This document shows, in pieces, positions 1-7,191 of a stretch of DNA of 12,511 nucleotides. The DNA lies in NCBI GenBank assembly GCA_025934475.1, contig JAICXZ010000025.1, positions 1-12,511 on the forward strand, in the 5' to 3' direction. The first letter of the stretch is position 1. Every line of letters starts with the position of its first letter. A model generated the notes under the pieces. That model had not been told where the DNA came from, searched no databases, and was given only the letters and a program-made list of their open reading frames with translations. Made by a program: the position numbers and the translations under genes. The DNA comes from Mucilaginibacter sp. Its GTDB lineage: Bacteria; Bacteroidota; Bacteroidia; Sphingobacteriales; Sphingobacteriaceae.

Positions 1-37
1 AAAACAAAAAAGTCAATTACCTCGCGCAATTGACTTT
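1..37 (-). terminator. Second hairpin terminator downstream of the SusCD operon
   Basis: Arms AAAGTCAATT (9-18) and AATTGACTTT (28-37) form a perfect 10-bp inverted repeat around a 9-base loop. Read on the minus strand, the hairpin runs into a T-rich tract (complement of 1-11). The stem is AT-rich, so it is weaker than the hairpin at 217-245. It may act as a backup terminator for the minus-strand operon, or it may belong to a gene beyond the left edge. Confidence 0.5.
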
Positions 38-99
38 AATTAACTATTAACTGACCAAATGTCTTAACGATAAACTATCCGGCCGTTACAAACATAAAC

Positions 100-148
100 T
101 AATGTGATTTTTGACGATGTGCGAAAATGCCCAAAATAAATCACATTA
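100..148. repeat. Inverted repeat downstream of the SusCD operon
   Basis: TAATGTGATTT (100-110) and AAATCACATTA (138-148) are perfect 11-bp inverted arms around a 27-base centre. The centre contains the 15-mer at 114-128 that recurs exactly at 7140-7154. There is no T tract, so it does not look like an intrinsic terminator. The role is unknown; it could be a 3' UTR structure or a protein site. Confidence 0.45.
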
Positions 149-216
149 AACATTAATAATCAGCAGTTTGTAATATTTTCAAAATGGTTTTTGTTGTCAG
201 ACTGCCACAAGTAATT

Positions 217-245
217 AAAAAGCCGTAACTGGATGTCACGGCTTT
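217..245 (-). terminator. Rho-independent terminator of the SusCD-lipoprotein operon
   Basis: AAAGCCGT (219-226) and ACGGCTTT (238-245) form a perfect 8-bp stem with an 11-base loop. On the minus strand the stem ends in TTTTT (complement of 217-221). It starts about 20 bases after the stop codon of the Lipid_bd lipoprotein gene, where an operon terminator would be expected. Confidence 0.75.
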
Positions 246-265
246 ACTTGTATTCCGAAAATCAA

Positions 266-793
266 TTAATAATGATCGTCAGCGTCCCATTTGGTTCTGG
301 CGTATCCGCCTACCTTATGTACCGTACCCGGCACCGGGTCGTCGCTGAATTGAATTTCAAAATAGATCGAGTCCGTTTTCACTTTGCTGCCAGGTGCAGT
401 AGCCGCCCCCGGGATGATCTTGCCATTGGTGATGGTGAACGTGCTTTGATAGTCCTGGTTGGCAATATCTTTAGCGCCAAAAGTATGATTGGCCAAACTG
501 ACTCCTACCTTGCCTTTGATTGCCCAAAACGGTTTCCCCGGACTGTTATTGGCATAGTCATCTACCCACATGCTATCGGGCTTATTTGAAGCCAGATTGT
601 AGGTTGCCAGTGTGTAATAATTATTATCGAAGGTACCTGTGGGATCGTGTCCGTTATCCAGTTTTACCCACCATTCGCCGGCAAGGCTTTGTACCGCCGT
701 GCCACCAACGGGCTGTTCTTTCTGACATGATACCATGAAAATTGTAAGCACAGCTGCCAGAAAACCCAATATTCTATGATTTGATTTTTTCAT
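266..793 (-). CDS. Lipid-binding/putative hydrolase family (Lipid_bd) lipoprotein
   Basis: This 175-residue protein is the last gene of the four-gene SusCD operon, starting 12 bases after the preceding stop. The N-terminus is a lipoprotein signal: basic MKKSNHR, a hydrophobic stretch to residue 22, and lipobox MVSC with Cys23 as the lipidated residue. The mature part opens with LAGEWWVKLD (37-46) and continues with YNLASNKPDSMWVDD and GKVGVSLANHTF. This pattern recalls the Pfam Lipid_bd family (PF12888), small beta-barrel lipoproteins of Bacteroidota usually encoded beside SusC/SusD. It is probably on the outer membrane surface as an accessory of the transporter. The family name says lipid-binding or hydrolase, but I see no catalytic motif, so no enzyme activity is claimed. 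The family call is from memory of sequence features, not a search. Confidence 0.8.
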   Translation of the reverse strand: MKKSNHRILGFLAAVLTIFMVSCQKEQPVGGTAVQSLAGEWWVKLDNGHDPTGTFDNNYYTLATYNLASNKPDSMWVDDYANNSPGKPFWAIKGKVGVSLANHTFGAKDIANQDYQSTFTITNGKIIPGAATAPGSKVKTDSIYFEIQFSDDPVPGTVHKVGGYARTKWDADDHY

Positions 794-805
794 TTCCGTT
801 CGTTT

Positions 806-1468
806 TTATTGTTTATTGAAAGTTCTTACCGATGTACCGTATCCGATATTTACAATCTCCCATTTGTATTGGGTAAGCGTCCCGTTAGGTCCGGGAGTAC
901 TTGACTCCTGCGCCGAATTGGTTATTGTGCCGTCGCTTGCAGCCTGAAGCGGAATAAATACATGGTTGCCTGTATCGTTGAATGCGATGACAGTCAAATT
1001 GGTTCCGGGCGCCCCGCCTGGATTGAATACAGAATATACGCCGGGTGCAAGCTTAGTCCACGTTGCTATCGAGCCATTTGTATTTCTCGCATAATTGCCG
1101 GAAAAGTCATTGTTTTCAGCGCTGGGGTCTGTTGCATAAACTACTACATGCCGGCTGGCGGTGGCGGAAAATCCGTCTGAGTTTGTCGCCGTGTAAGTAA
1201 TGAGAAATACTCCTGCATTTGCGGTGCTTATTGTAGTAGCTTTAACGGGAACGTTTGCCGACCCCGCCTTGGCGCTTACCCCCGGATCGGTAAATGTTGC
1301 GCCCTGGGGTATAACTACATAGTCCGGCCCAGTTACGGTGATTGTTGGATAGATGGTAATTTTGGAGCTTCCAACATATCCCGGCTTGTAATTAAAGGAG
1401 TCTTTTTGGCACGAAAAGAATAGTATGCCTGTCAAAACAAATCCAATATATCTTATGTATTTTTTCAT
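806..1468 (-). CDS. Surface lipoprotein with an Ig-like (DUF5011-type) domain
   Basis: This is the third gene of the SusCD operon. I chose ATG at 1468 (220 residues) over the in-frame TTG at 1480 because it gives a normal lipoprotein signal, MKKYIRYIGFVLTGILFFSC, with Cys20 lipidated. Residues about 38-113 form an Ig-like beta-sandwich with the hallmarks of DUF5011/HYR-type domains: GPDYVVIPQGATFTDPGVSA, then AGVFLITYTATNSDGFSA. The C-terminal half (about 120-220) is rich in Gly, Thr and Asn and ends in YKWEIVNIGYGTSVRTFNKQ. It resembles the second domain of the BT2262-type lipoproteins beside peptide SusCD systems; that resemblance is from memory. It probably sits on the cell surface with the SusCD complex. 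It starts 19 bases after the SusD stop, so it is cotranscribed. Confidence 0.82.
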   Translation of the reverse strand: MKKYIRYIGFVLTGILFFSCQKDSFNYKPGYVGSSKITIYPTITVTGPDYVVIPQGATFTDPGVSAKAGSANVPVKATTISTANAGVFLITYTATNSDGFSATASRHVVVYATDPSAENNDFSGNYARNTNGSIATWTKLAPGVYSVFNPGGAPGTNLTVIAFNDTGNHVFIPLQAASDGTITNSAQESSTPGPNGTLTQYKWEIVNIGYGTSVRTFNKQ

Positions 1469-1487
1469 AATCTTTTCCAATTAAATG

Positions 1488-2957
1488 TTAATTATTTGGT
1501 AATCCCCACCACACCGGAGTTGTAATAGGCACCTCAGGCGGCGTATTTGAATTGGTGCTACGCTCTGCTTCCGGATATACCAGCCTTTTTGGAAATTTGC
1601 CGGAGGTGACGCCGTTTTTCGAATAAACCCACTCACCGGGAACGTAATTAGGATCCAGTGAATAAACACTACTATGTTCGGGATAACCTGTGCGTTCCTG
1701 GTCAAAAAAGCCCTCAAGGGTGTGCGAATTAGGATAAGACGCCCATTTTTGATAAATGATGGCGCGAAGGTTAGTTTGCAGGTCGGCACTTGCAGGGTAT
1801 TGATATACACCGCCAGTCGGTGCTGTCAAGTTATATTGGGCAAATGCGGCCTGAACGCCCGCATCAAAAGATGCCTGGGCATTTCCCAGACCGTAACGTG
1901 CGGCTGCCTCAGCCTGCAAAAAATCTGATTCAGCTGCGGTTAAGAAATAAACGGGATCGGTTGCAGACAATTTTGGAGACGTAGCGCTATAATAGGACGG
2001 CTCGGCACTTTGTGATGCCGTATAATTGCCCTGGTCGATAGCTGTAGGTGAACTAGTTCCAAAATATATTGCAGTTCGGGGGTCGGAATTTGCCACCAGC
2101 CAACTCGTGAAAGTTTTACTTGCGCGCAAGTTAACCGCACCCAGATTGAAAACTTCATAAGCATAAAGCGGGTTACGCAGGTTAGTCGCATCAGAGAAGA
2201 TATTAACACCGGCATCCACATCCAGAAAGTCAGCACCCGAAGTGTATAAAGATTGAACACCCGCTTGAGCCTCTTGCGGATATGCATTAACCATGCGCAA
2301 ATACATTTTAAGCTTAAGTGTATTTGCAAACTTGCGCCAGTTATCCATATTGCCCTTAAATATAAAATCGGTTTTAGCATCGGCATCACTAAGCGCAACG
2401 TTGTAATTGGTGGCCAAAGCGGAATCGATCTCTGCTAACAATCCCTTATATATAGTATGCCCGTCATCAAATTTCGGCTGGAGATTGGCGGCACCCTGAA
2501 ATGCCTGCGAATAAGGTACCTTGTCGTATAAATCGACTAGCACTTCGTAAGTATAAGCCTTCATCACCGTACACATTAAATAGAACGGATATTGTTTGTT
2601 GGCCTTTGCCTGGCTAATTGCTAATTGATAATCAGGCAGTGCACCGCTGAATAACTCGGTGTAATTGCCATTAAAGTCATTACGAGTTAAACTGTAAGCA
2701 TCGATCGTGCGGAACTGGCTTGCCGCAACAGACTGAGTCCAGTATTGCGACCATAAACCGCCAATGATGTCAAGTTCTCCGCCCACCCGTCCGGCAGTTG
2801 ACACTACGGCAGAAGGAAAAAGCACTTCGGGTGTCGCTTTGTCCAATGGTGGATTATTAGGGCTGACGTTAATATCGTTTATCTTATTGCACCCGCAAAT
2901 GATAAGTGCGCTTATGATAAAAACGACTGATTTTGCTGTCATATATTTATTTTTCAT
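1488..2957 (-). CDS. SusD/RagB-like outer membrane lipoprotein (SusD_2 type)
   Basis: The 489-residue substrate-capturing lid of the SusC transporter acts at the cell surface. The start is ATG at 2957, 11 bases after the SusC stop. The open frame runs upstream to 3104, but that part overlaps the SusC gene and encodes no signal peptide. MKNKYMTAKSVVFIISALII is followed by CGC, with Cys23 the likely lipidated residue. Family features include NDINVSPNNPP and PEVLFPSAVV near the N-terminus, GGLWSQYWTQ, an alpha-helical TPR-like core (LMCTVMKAYTYEVLVDLYDKVPYSQA), FKGNMDNWRKFANTLKLKMYLRM, ESDFLQAEAAARYGLG, and a C-terminal FPKRLVYPEAE...VWWGL. These fit SusD-like_2 (PF12771). The plus-strand remnant at 9337-10427 belongs to the same family. 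The ligand cannot be read from the sequence; peptide or glycan are both possible. Confidence 0.93.
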   Translation of the reverse strand: MKNKYMTAKSVVFIISALIICGCNKINDINVSPNNPPLDKATPEVLFPSAVVSTAGRVGGELDIIGGLWSQYWTQSVAASQFRTIDAYSLTRNDFNGNYTELFSGALPDYQLAISQAKANKQYPFYLMCTVMKAYTYEVLVDLYDKVPYSQAFQGAANLQPKFDDGHTIYKGLLAEIDSALATNYNVALSDADAKTDFIFKGNMDNWRKFANTLKLKMYLRMVNAYPQEAQAGVQSLYTSGADFLDVDAGVNIFSDATNLRNPLYAYEVFNLGAVNLRASKTFTSWLVANSDPRTAIYFGTSSPTAIDQGNYTASQSAEPSYYSATSPKLSATDPVYFLTAAESDFLQAEAAARYGLGNAQASFDAGVQAAFAQYNLTAPTGGVYQYPASADLQTNLRAIIYQKWASYPNSHTLEGFFDQERTGYPEHSSVYSLDPNYVPGEWVYSKNGVTSGKFPKRLVYPEAERSTNSNTPPEVPITTPVWWGLPNN

Positions 2958-2968
2958 GAGAATTCTAT

Positions 2969-5900
2969 TTAAAATGTAACCTTTAAAGAAGCACCATAAA
3001 ATCGCAGTGGAGGCGCTGTGCGGAACTCTCCAAATTCGCTGTTCAGGTCCGTGCCATAGTTCGAAACTTCCGGATCGACGTAATGATTGCCGGCAGGAAG
3101 CCATGTATATAGGTTTCTTCCATATACGGAGACAGATGCCTTTTGCGCACCGATTGCGGATAACCAGGTTTTCGGTAAGGTGTAGCTTAAGCTAACTTCC
3201 CGTAGTTTGATGAAACTGCGATCGAGTATCCTGTAATTCCATGCTTGCGCTTTATTAGAATTGAAATAGTAATAGTCATCGGTATTGGCTTCGGTTATTG
3301 GCGTGGTGTTTTCAGTGTAACCTGTTACTTTTCCATTGGCGTCTGTGACAGCCTGCACTGAATTCGGTACAATGAATGGATTGCGGTCGTTATAGGTTGT
3401 CCCTTGCGCTGCACCTACAAAATAGGCAAGGTCGGCAGTACCTGAATAGAATTTGCCACCTTTATCCCATTCAAACGTGAATCCAAGCGTAAAGTCTTTC
3501 ACGCGAATATTGTTATTCCAACCCATCACAAAGTCATGCTGAAAATTGCCGTAGATGCCGTTGGCTGCCGCCGTTTCAGGAAATCCTTGCGAATCAACTA
3601 TGATGTGGCCCTTGGGATCATATGCCGCAACCGGCGCCTCAAAAAGGCCCAACGGTTTATTTTTCTCGGCAACGAAAAGCGCACCGTAACCGTCGCCGCC
3701 AAGTATAACTTTATCCAGGCCAACAGGAAGTGATGTTACTACACTTTGACTATGGGTAAAAGTGTAATTCATGTCCCATGTCACCAGGCCGCTCTTAATA
3801 GGCGTGGCAGAGAATGCAAGTTCAACACCCCGATCGCGCACGGCACCAAAGTTTACCAGTTTGTTGGTATAACCGGCACTTGGAGCGATTGGTACGGATA
3901 AGATCTGATCCTGGCGGGTTTTTTGGTAATAAGTAAGGTCAAAGCCTAAGCGATCGTTAAAAAACCTGAACTCGCCACCTACTTCGTAATCTTTTACACG
4001 CTCAGGCTTCAAATTTTTATCAAATAGCGTGTTAGCTATAGTAAATCCGGGAACTCCCTGGAATGGAAATGCCAGGTTGCCAAATCCAAGACCCACATTT
4101 GTTGAATTCAAAACATTATTGATACTATAAGGCCCTGTATCGCTACCGGTTTCGCCATAACTAGCTCTCAGTTTGGCGTAGCTTAACAATGAGCCTTTCA
4201 GATCGAGCGACTGAGAAAGAATATAGGAAAGATTGGCTGCGGGATAAAAATAGCTATTATGCCCGGTTGCCAGGGTCGATGTAATATCATTACGGCCCGT
4301 TACAGTAAGATACAAATAGTCTTTAAAGCCCAATGTGCCCTGACCATAAAAACCTATCAATCGTTGATGCGCTTCGGCCTCAGCGGCTGTCGGCGGATTT
4401 ACACTATTGGAGAGGTTATAAAAACCAGGGATTGCCAGGCCTTCAATGGACGACGCGGCATTGCGTAAACCACGGTCATTATAGTTAACTCCCAAAAGGC
4501 CGTTAAAGTCGAATGCCGAACTGATTTTTGTATTAAACAGCCCTTGTAGCTTAGAATCGTATTCATAATTCTCAAAATTCTGCTCAGTCACTCCGCCAAC
4601 ATCTGGCTTTCTTGTTTGGCCTTCGGTGTTGCCACCTCCTACCCAGCTACCAGGTGTAGGCGTGTTTGTATTGTACCAAATCTTATCTGCCGAATTGGTC
4701 ACATCCGCGCTTTGTTGAAACTGCAACGTAAACCAGGATGTGAATTTATAGTCGAGTTTGATGTTGCCATATACCCGGTCGCTCTTAGAGTGGCTGCCCG
4801 TTTCGCCTAGACTATAAAAGGGGTTCTCGGCATACGGTGTATAGTAATCGTCGACATTGAAATACAGATTCTTATAGTTCCTTAGGTCTTTGATCGGAAT
4901 ATTGCCAGGTATTTGCAGCATATTTTCATAGAAACTTGTGCTAATACCGGTCGGCGCCTGTCCTGTGGCTAAAAAGTTACCATTCTTGTCAATGTAATTC
5001 AAAGAAGCGTCGGCAGAAAAATCTTTGTACTTGGTGGTACCCCGCAACGAAAAGTTATTACGTGTAAATTTGTCGAAATCGCCGGGCAATATGCCGTTGC
5101 TGTAGATATTGCCATAAGAGATCAAATAGGTCGAAGCGTCGGTTCCTCCGCTTACGGAAATATTATTGTTTAATTCCAGGCCATTGTCATAACCATCACG
5201 CACGTTGTCTTTTATAAATGAAAAAGGACGGATGAGCTGAGTGTTGTTAACAACCGCACCCCATGGTCTTACAACCCCATCATATTTTGGACCCCAGTTG
5301 CCATTTTCGCCGGGTATAAATCGTGCATCCCAACCTTGTCCGAATTCCGATTGAGGCTCATAAAGATATCCGAGGGTTGCAATAGAAGCACTGGTCGAAA
5401 AATCAATGACCGGTTTACCTGTTTTACCCTTTTTTGTGGTGATAACAATCACCCCATTAGACCCCCGTGATCCGTAAATAGCTGATGCGGCAGATCCTTT
5501 CAGGAAGCTGATATTGTCAATCATATTCGGATCGATGTCATTGGCATTGTTACCCATGTCGAAATTTGCATCACTGCCGTTGGTTGAATTGTCCAAGGGA
5601 ACGCCGTCTATAACATATAAAGGCTGATTGGAACCGCCAATCGACGTATAGCCACGCAGAATAACCTTGGTTGATCCCCCTGGTGAGCCGGACACGTTCG
5701 ATATTGAAACGCCTGCTACCTTTCCCTGCAGACCACCCATGGCATTTATGGGTGATGAAAGATTGATCTCTGCACTTTTCACGGTCGTCTGGGCGTAACC
5801 CAACGTTCTCTTGGCTTTATTAATACCTAAACCCGTTACAACAACTTCTCCCAGTTGCTTGCTGTTAAATTCTAGTATAACATTTATAATTGGTTTGTTA

Positions 5901-6154
5901 GCAGGAGCTTCCTGTGGAGCATATCCCAGGAAAGTGAATGTTAGCACACCGTTCTCAGGAACCGAAATAATATATTTACCATCGGCGCCCGTCTGCACTC
6001 CGTTACTGGTTCCCTTAACACGAACGCTGACTCCGGGGATTGGCTGCCCATCATCTTTTCCGGTTACCTGACCAGTAACCTTGCGATTTTGCGCGTATGC
6101 TTGTGCTATACACAATAAAAGCATAAGCATACATTTTAGTAGATTTTTTTTCAT
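2969..6154 (-). CDS. SusC/RagA-family TonB-dependent outer membrane transporter
   Basis: This 1061-residue protein is the beta-barrel partner of the SusD lid and the first gene of the operon. Residues 1-21 are a signal peptide ending AYA, with mature start QNRKVTG. A carboxypeptidase-D-regulatory-like domain spans about 24-97 (GKDDGQPIPGVSVRVKGTSN, LTFTFLGYAP). The SusC-type motif EVVVTGLG is at 103-110. The plug domain follows, with LQGKVAGV (142-149), VILRGYTSIGGSNQPLYVID (165-184) and SAASAIYGSRGSNGVIVITT. The rest is a long barrel domain ending in YGASLKVTF, with a C-terminal Phe as expected for barrel assembly. Length is typical. The CPD-containing N-terminus shows no extra signalling domain, and no anti-sigma or ECF sigma gene is adjacent, so regulation is not visible here. 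The substrate is unknown; the two small lipoproteins downstream favour peptides. Confidence 0.95.
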   Translation of the reverse strand: MKKNLLKCMLMLLLCIAQAYAQNRKVTGQVTGKDDGQPIPGVSVRVKGTSNGVQTGADGKYIISVPENGVLTFTFLGYAPQEAPANKPIINVILEFNSKQLGEVVVTGLGINKAKRTLGYAQTTVKSAEINLSSPINAMGGLQGKVAGVSISNVSGSPGGSTKVILRGYTSIGGSNQPLYVIDGVPLDNSTNGSDANFDMGNNANDIDPNMIDNISFLKGSAASAIYGSRGSNGVIVITTKKGKTGKPVIDFSTSASIATLGYLYEPQSEFGQGWDARFIPGENGNWGPKYDGVVRPWGAVVNNTQLIRPFSFIKDNVRDGYDNGLELNNNISVSGGTDASTYLISYGNIYSNGILPGDFDKFTRNNFSLRGTTKYKDFSADASLNYIDKNGNFLATGQAPTGISTSFYENMLQIPGNIPIKDLRNYKNLYFNVDDYYTPYAENPFYSLGETGSHSKSDRVYGNIKLDYKFTSWFTLQFQQSADVTNSADKIWYNTNTPTPGSWVGGGNTEGQTRKPDVGGVTEQNFENYEYDSKLQGLFNTKISSAFDFNGLLGVNYNDRGLRNAASSIEGLAIPGFYNLSNSVNPPTAAEAEAHQRLIGFYGQGTLGFKDYLYLTVTGRNDITSTLATGHNSYFYPAANLSYILSQSLDLKGSLLSYAKLRASYGETGSDTGPYSINNVLNSTNVGLGFGNLAFPFQGVPGFTIANTLFDKNLKPERVKDYEVGGEFRFFNDRLGFDLTYYQKTRQDQILSVPIAPSAGYTNKLVNFGAVRDRGVELAFSATPIKSGLVTWDMNYTFTHSQSVVTSLPVGLDKVILGGDGYGALFVAEKNKPLGLFEAPVAAYDPKGHIIVDSQGFPETAAANGIYGNFQHDFVMGWNNNIRVKDFTLGFTFEWDKGGKFYSGTADLAYFVGAAQGTTYNDRNPFIVPNSVQAVTDANGKVTGYTENTTPITEANTDDYYYFNSNKAQAWNYRILDRSFIKLREVSLSYTLPKTWLSAIGAQKASVSVYGRNLYTWLPAGNHYVDPEVSNYGTDLNSEFGEFRTAPPLRFYGASLKVTF

Positions 6155-6653
6155 TTAGCTGATATTTGAGATCTTAGATTTAATTACTCGATTTTAGACG
6201 GTCGTAAATGCCAGTGCATTCCGCGCACCCCATGAAGGGCTTATTAACCGTCCGATAATACCCGCAACGAATTACCCATCTTCAAAAAATATTTCAGGCA
6301 GGCTAATTGATCCCCTGCGTGAAAAAAAAGATAAGTCACAAATTGAATAATTCAATCGGCCGTGCTGCATATAAATTATTGTCAGTTAATTACACTTCAC
6401 CACGTGAGAGCGTGATTGAAGATTATTTAAATCGGAATTACATTGACTAGTCGTGCGTAGCTTAATTCAAACAGGGGAGATACTTATGAAAAAGGCGTGT
6501 TTTCACGCGATCCATTAGCCAGGCAATGCCGTGACTGCAATTTTAGTTAATGCGGGCTGGAGGGAATGTGCAGAAATCGCCACTGTATATGCGAAAAGTA
6601 CTATTTTGATAATTTCAGCACATCAACGTTAAGGAATGGTAAGCTCTTCCTGA
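6155..6653. other. Gene-free region upstream of the SusC gene
   Basis: About 500 bases lie between the SusC start and the stop of the next minus-strand gene. It should hold the promoter of the SusCD operon, but I found no TAnnTTTG box with a correctly spaced TTG; the nearest is a poor match around 6283-6291. It contains the terminator-like hairpin at 6489-6508. A ten-codon plus-strand reading frame (6486-6518, after GGGGAGA) overlaps that hairpin and is not supported as a gene. Confidence 0.6.
6489..6508 (-). terminator. Candidate terminator of the VOC/AraC cluster
   Basis: GCGTG (6495-6499) and CACGC (6504-6508) form a 5-bp GC-rich stem with a TTTT loop. Read on the minus strand, the hairpin is followed by one C and then TTTTT (complement of 6489-6493). 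It lies about 145 bases downstream of the stop of the VOC gene at 6654-7025. The stem is short, so confidence is moderate. Confidence 0.45.
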
Positions 6654-7025
6654 TTAAACCTGCGTGGTATAGCTGCGTTCCTCCAATAACAAATATTGAT
6701 TTCCGGAAGGGTCGGAGAATGCCGCGCACAAACCTATCGGCAGATAGTGAGGCTCGTTGTGAAAGATGACACCGGCCATTTTTAAATTATGATAATCATT
6801 TAAACAATCTTGACTATTTATGATGACAGGTCCCCGCCGAAACTCGCTGTCGGAATCCATATGTACCACGATGAAAAGATCAGGATTATTTGTTTTTATA
6901 AGCACACTTTCCTGCCCCGGCAAAAAGCTTTTTTTACCGAGAACCTCGAATCCGAGGTTCTCGATAAAAAAGGCTATTTGCTTTTCAATGTCATCCGTAA
7001 ATACGGAAAGGTATTTAATCTTCAT
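6654..7025 (-). CDS. VOC superfamily (glyoxalase/bleomycin-resistance-like) protein, copy 2
   Basis: This is a 123-residue single-domain protein of the vicinal oxygen chelate fold. It shows the paired beta-alpha-beta pattern: MKIKYLSVFTDDIEKQIAFF then NLGFEVLG in the first half, DCLNDYHNLKMAGVIF and AAFSDPSGNQYLLLEE in the second. The late DPSGN and terminal LLLEE are typical of the superfamily. The set of His and Glu metal ligands of glyoxalase I is not evident (Tyr5 sits where a His is often found), so a glyoxalase reaction should not be assumed. It may be a non-metal binding or resistance protein. By direct comparison, 63 of 123 residues match the VOC protein at 8077-8448 without gaps, so the two are paralogues. 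The gene lies 166 bases downstream of the AraC gene. A strong hairpin lies inside its coding sequence (6938-6963). Confidence 0.85.
   Translation of the reverse strand: MKIKYLSVFTDDIEKQIAFFIENLGFEVLGKKSFLPGQESVLIKTNNPDLFIVVHMDSDSEFRRGPVIINSQDCLNDYHNLKMAGVIFHNEPHYLPIGLCAAFSDPSGNQYLLLEERSYTTQV
6938..6963. repeat. Perfect 11-bp hairpin inside the VOC copy 2 coding sequence
   Basis: CGAGAACCTCG (6938-6948) and CGAGGTTCTCG (6953-6963) are perfectly complementary around the four bases AATC. On the mRNA the stem covers codons 21-29 (the ENLGFEVL region). The paralogous gene encodes NLGFEVF in the same place with different codons and no hairpin. There is no T tract after it on the minus strand, so it is not an intrinsic terminator. 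Confidence 0.75.
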
Positions 7026-7143
7026 AAATTTTGTGAATGCTTAGGATACAAGATACTGTGCTAGGAGAGCAGTAACAATGAGAAGATCAGTCAGGCAAAA
7101 AAATTTACCAACAACAATTTTAACAAATGAGGGCAGGCAACGA

Positions 7144-7179
7144 TGTGCGAAAATCACCATAATGGCTAATTTTCGCACA
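7144..7179. repeat. Nested inverted repeat between the AraC and VOC copy 2 genes
   Basis: TGTGCGAAAAT (7144-7154) and ATTTTCGCACA (7169-7179) are perfect 11-bp inverted arms around a 14-base centre that itself contains the palindrome CCATAATGG (7157-7165). It begins 12 bases after the AraC stop codon. The left arm is part of a 15-mer (7140-7154) repeated exactly at 114-128. There is no U tract, so it may be an operator, an attenuator-like RNA structure, or a REP-like element. Confidence 0.6.
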
Positions 7180-7191
7180 CTAGAGAGCTAT

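Noticed and set aside
103..145. TGTGA...TCACA as a CRP-type operator
   Set aside because: The half-sites are more than 30 bases apart in place of 6, so it is a long palindrome, not a CRP site.
233..589. Plus-strand open frame of 118 codons
   Set aside because: It is antisense to the Lipid_bd lipoprotein gene and shows no signal, domain or motif.
2958..3104. N-terminal extension of the SusD reading frame
   Set aside because: It overlaps the SusC gene and puts 49 residues with no signal character before a clear lipoprotein signal peptide that starts at 2957.
6283..6291. Possible -7 box for the SusC operon on the minus strand
   Set aside because: TATTTTTTG has one base too many for TAnnTTTG, and no TTG lies at the right distance.
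6486..6518. Ten-codon plus-strand frame after a GGGGAGA sequence, a possible leader peptide
   Set aside because: No plus-strand gene follows it, and the same bases are better explained as a minus-strand terminator hairpin.
6566..6769. Plus-strand open frame of 67 codons in and beyond the SusC upstream region
   Set aside because: Its end is antisense to the VOC copy 2 gene, its composition is not protein-like, and no family pattern is visible.
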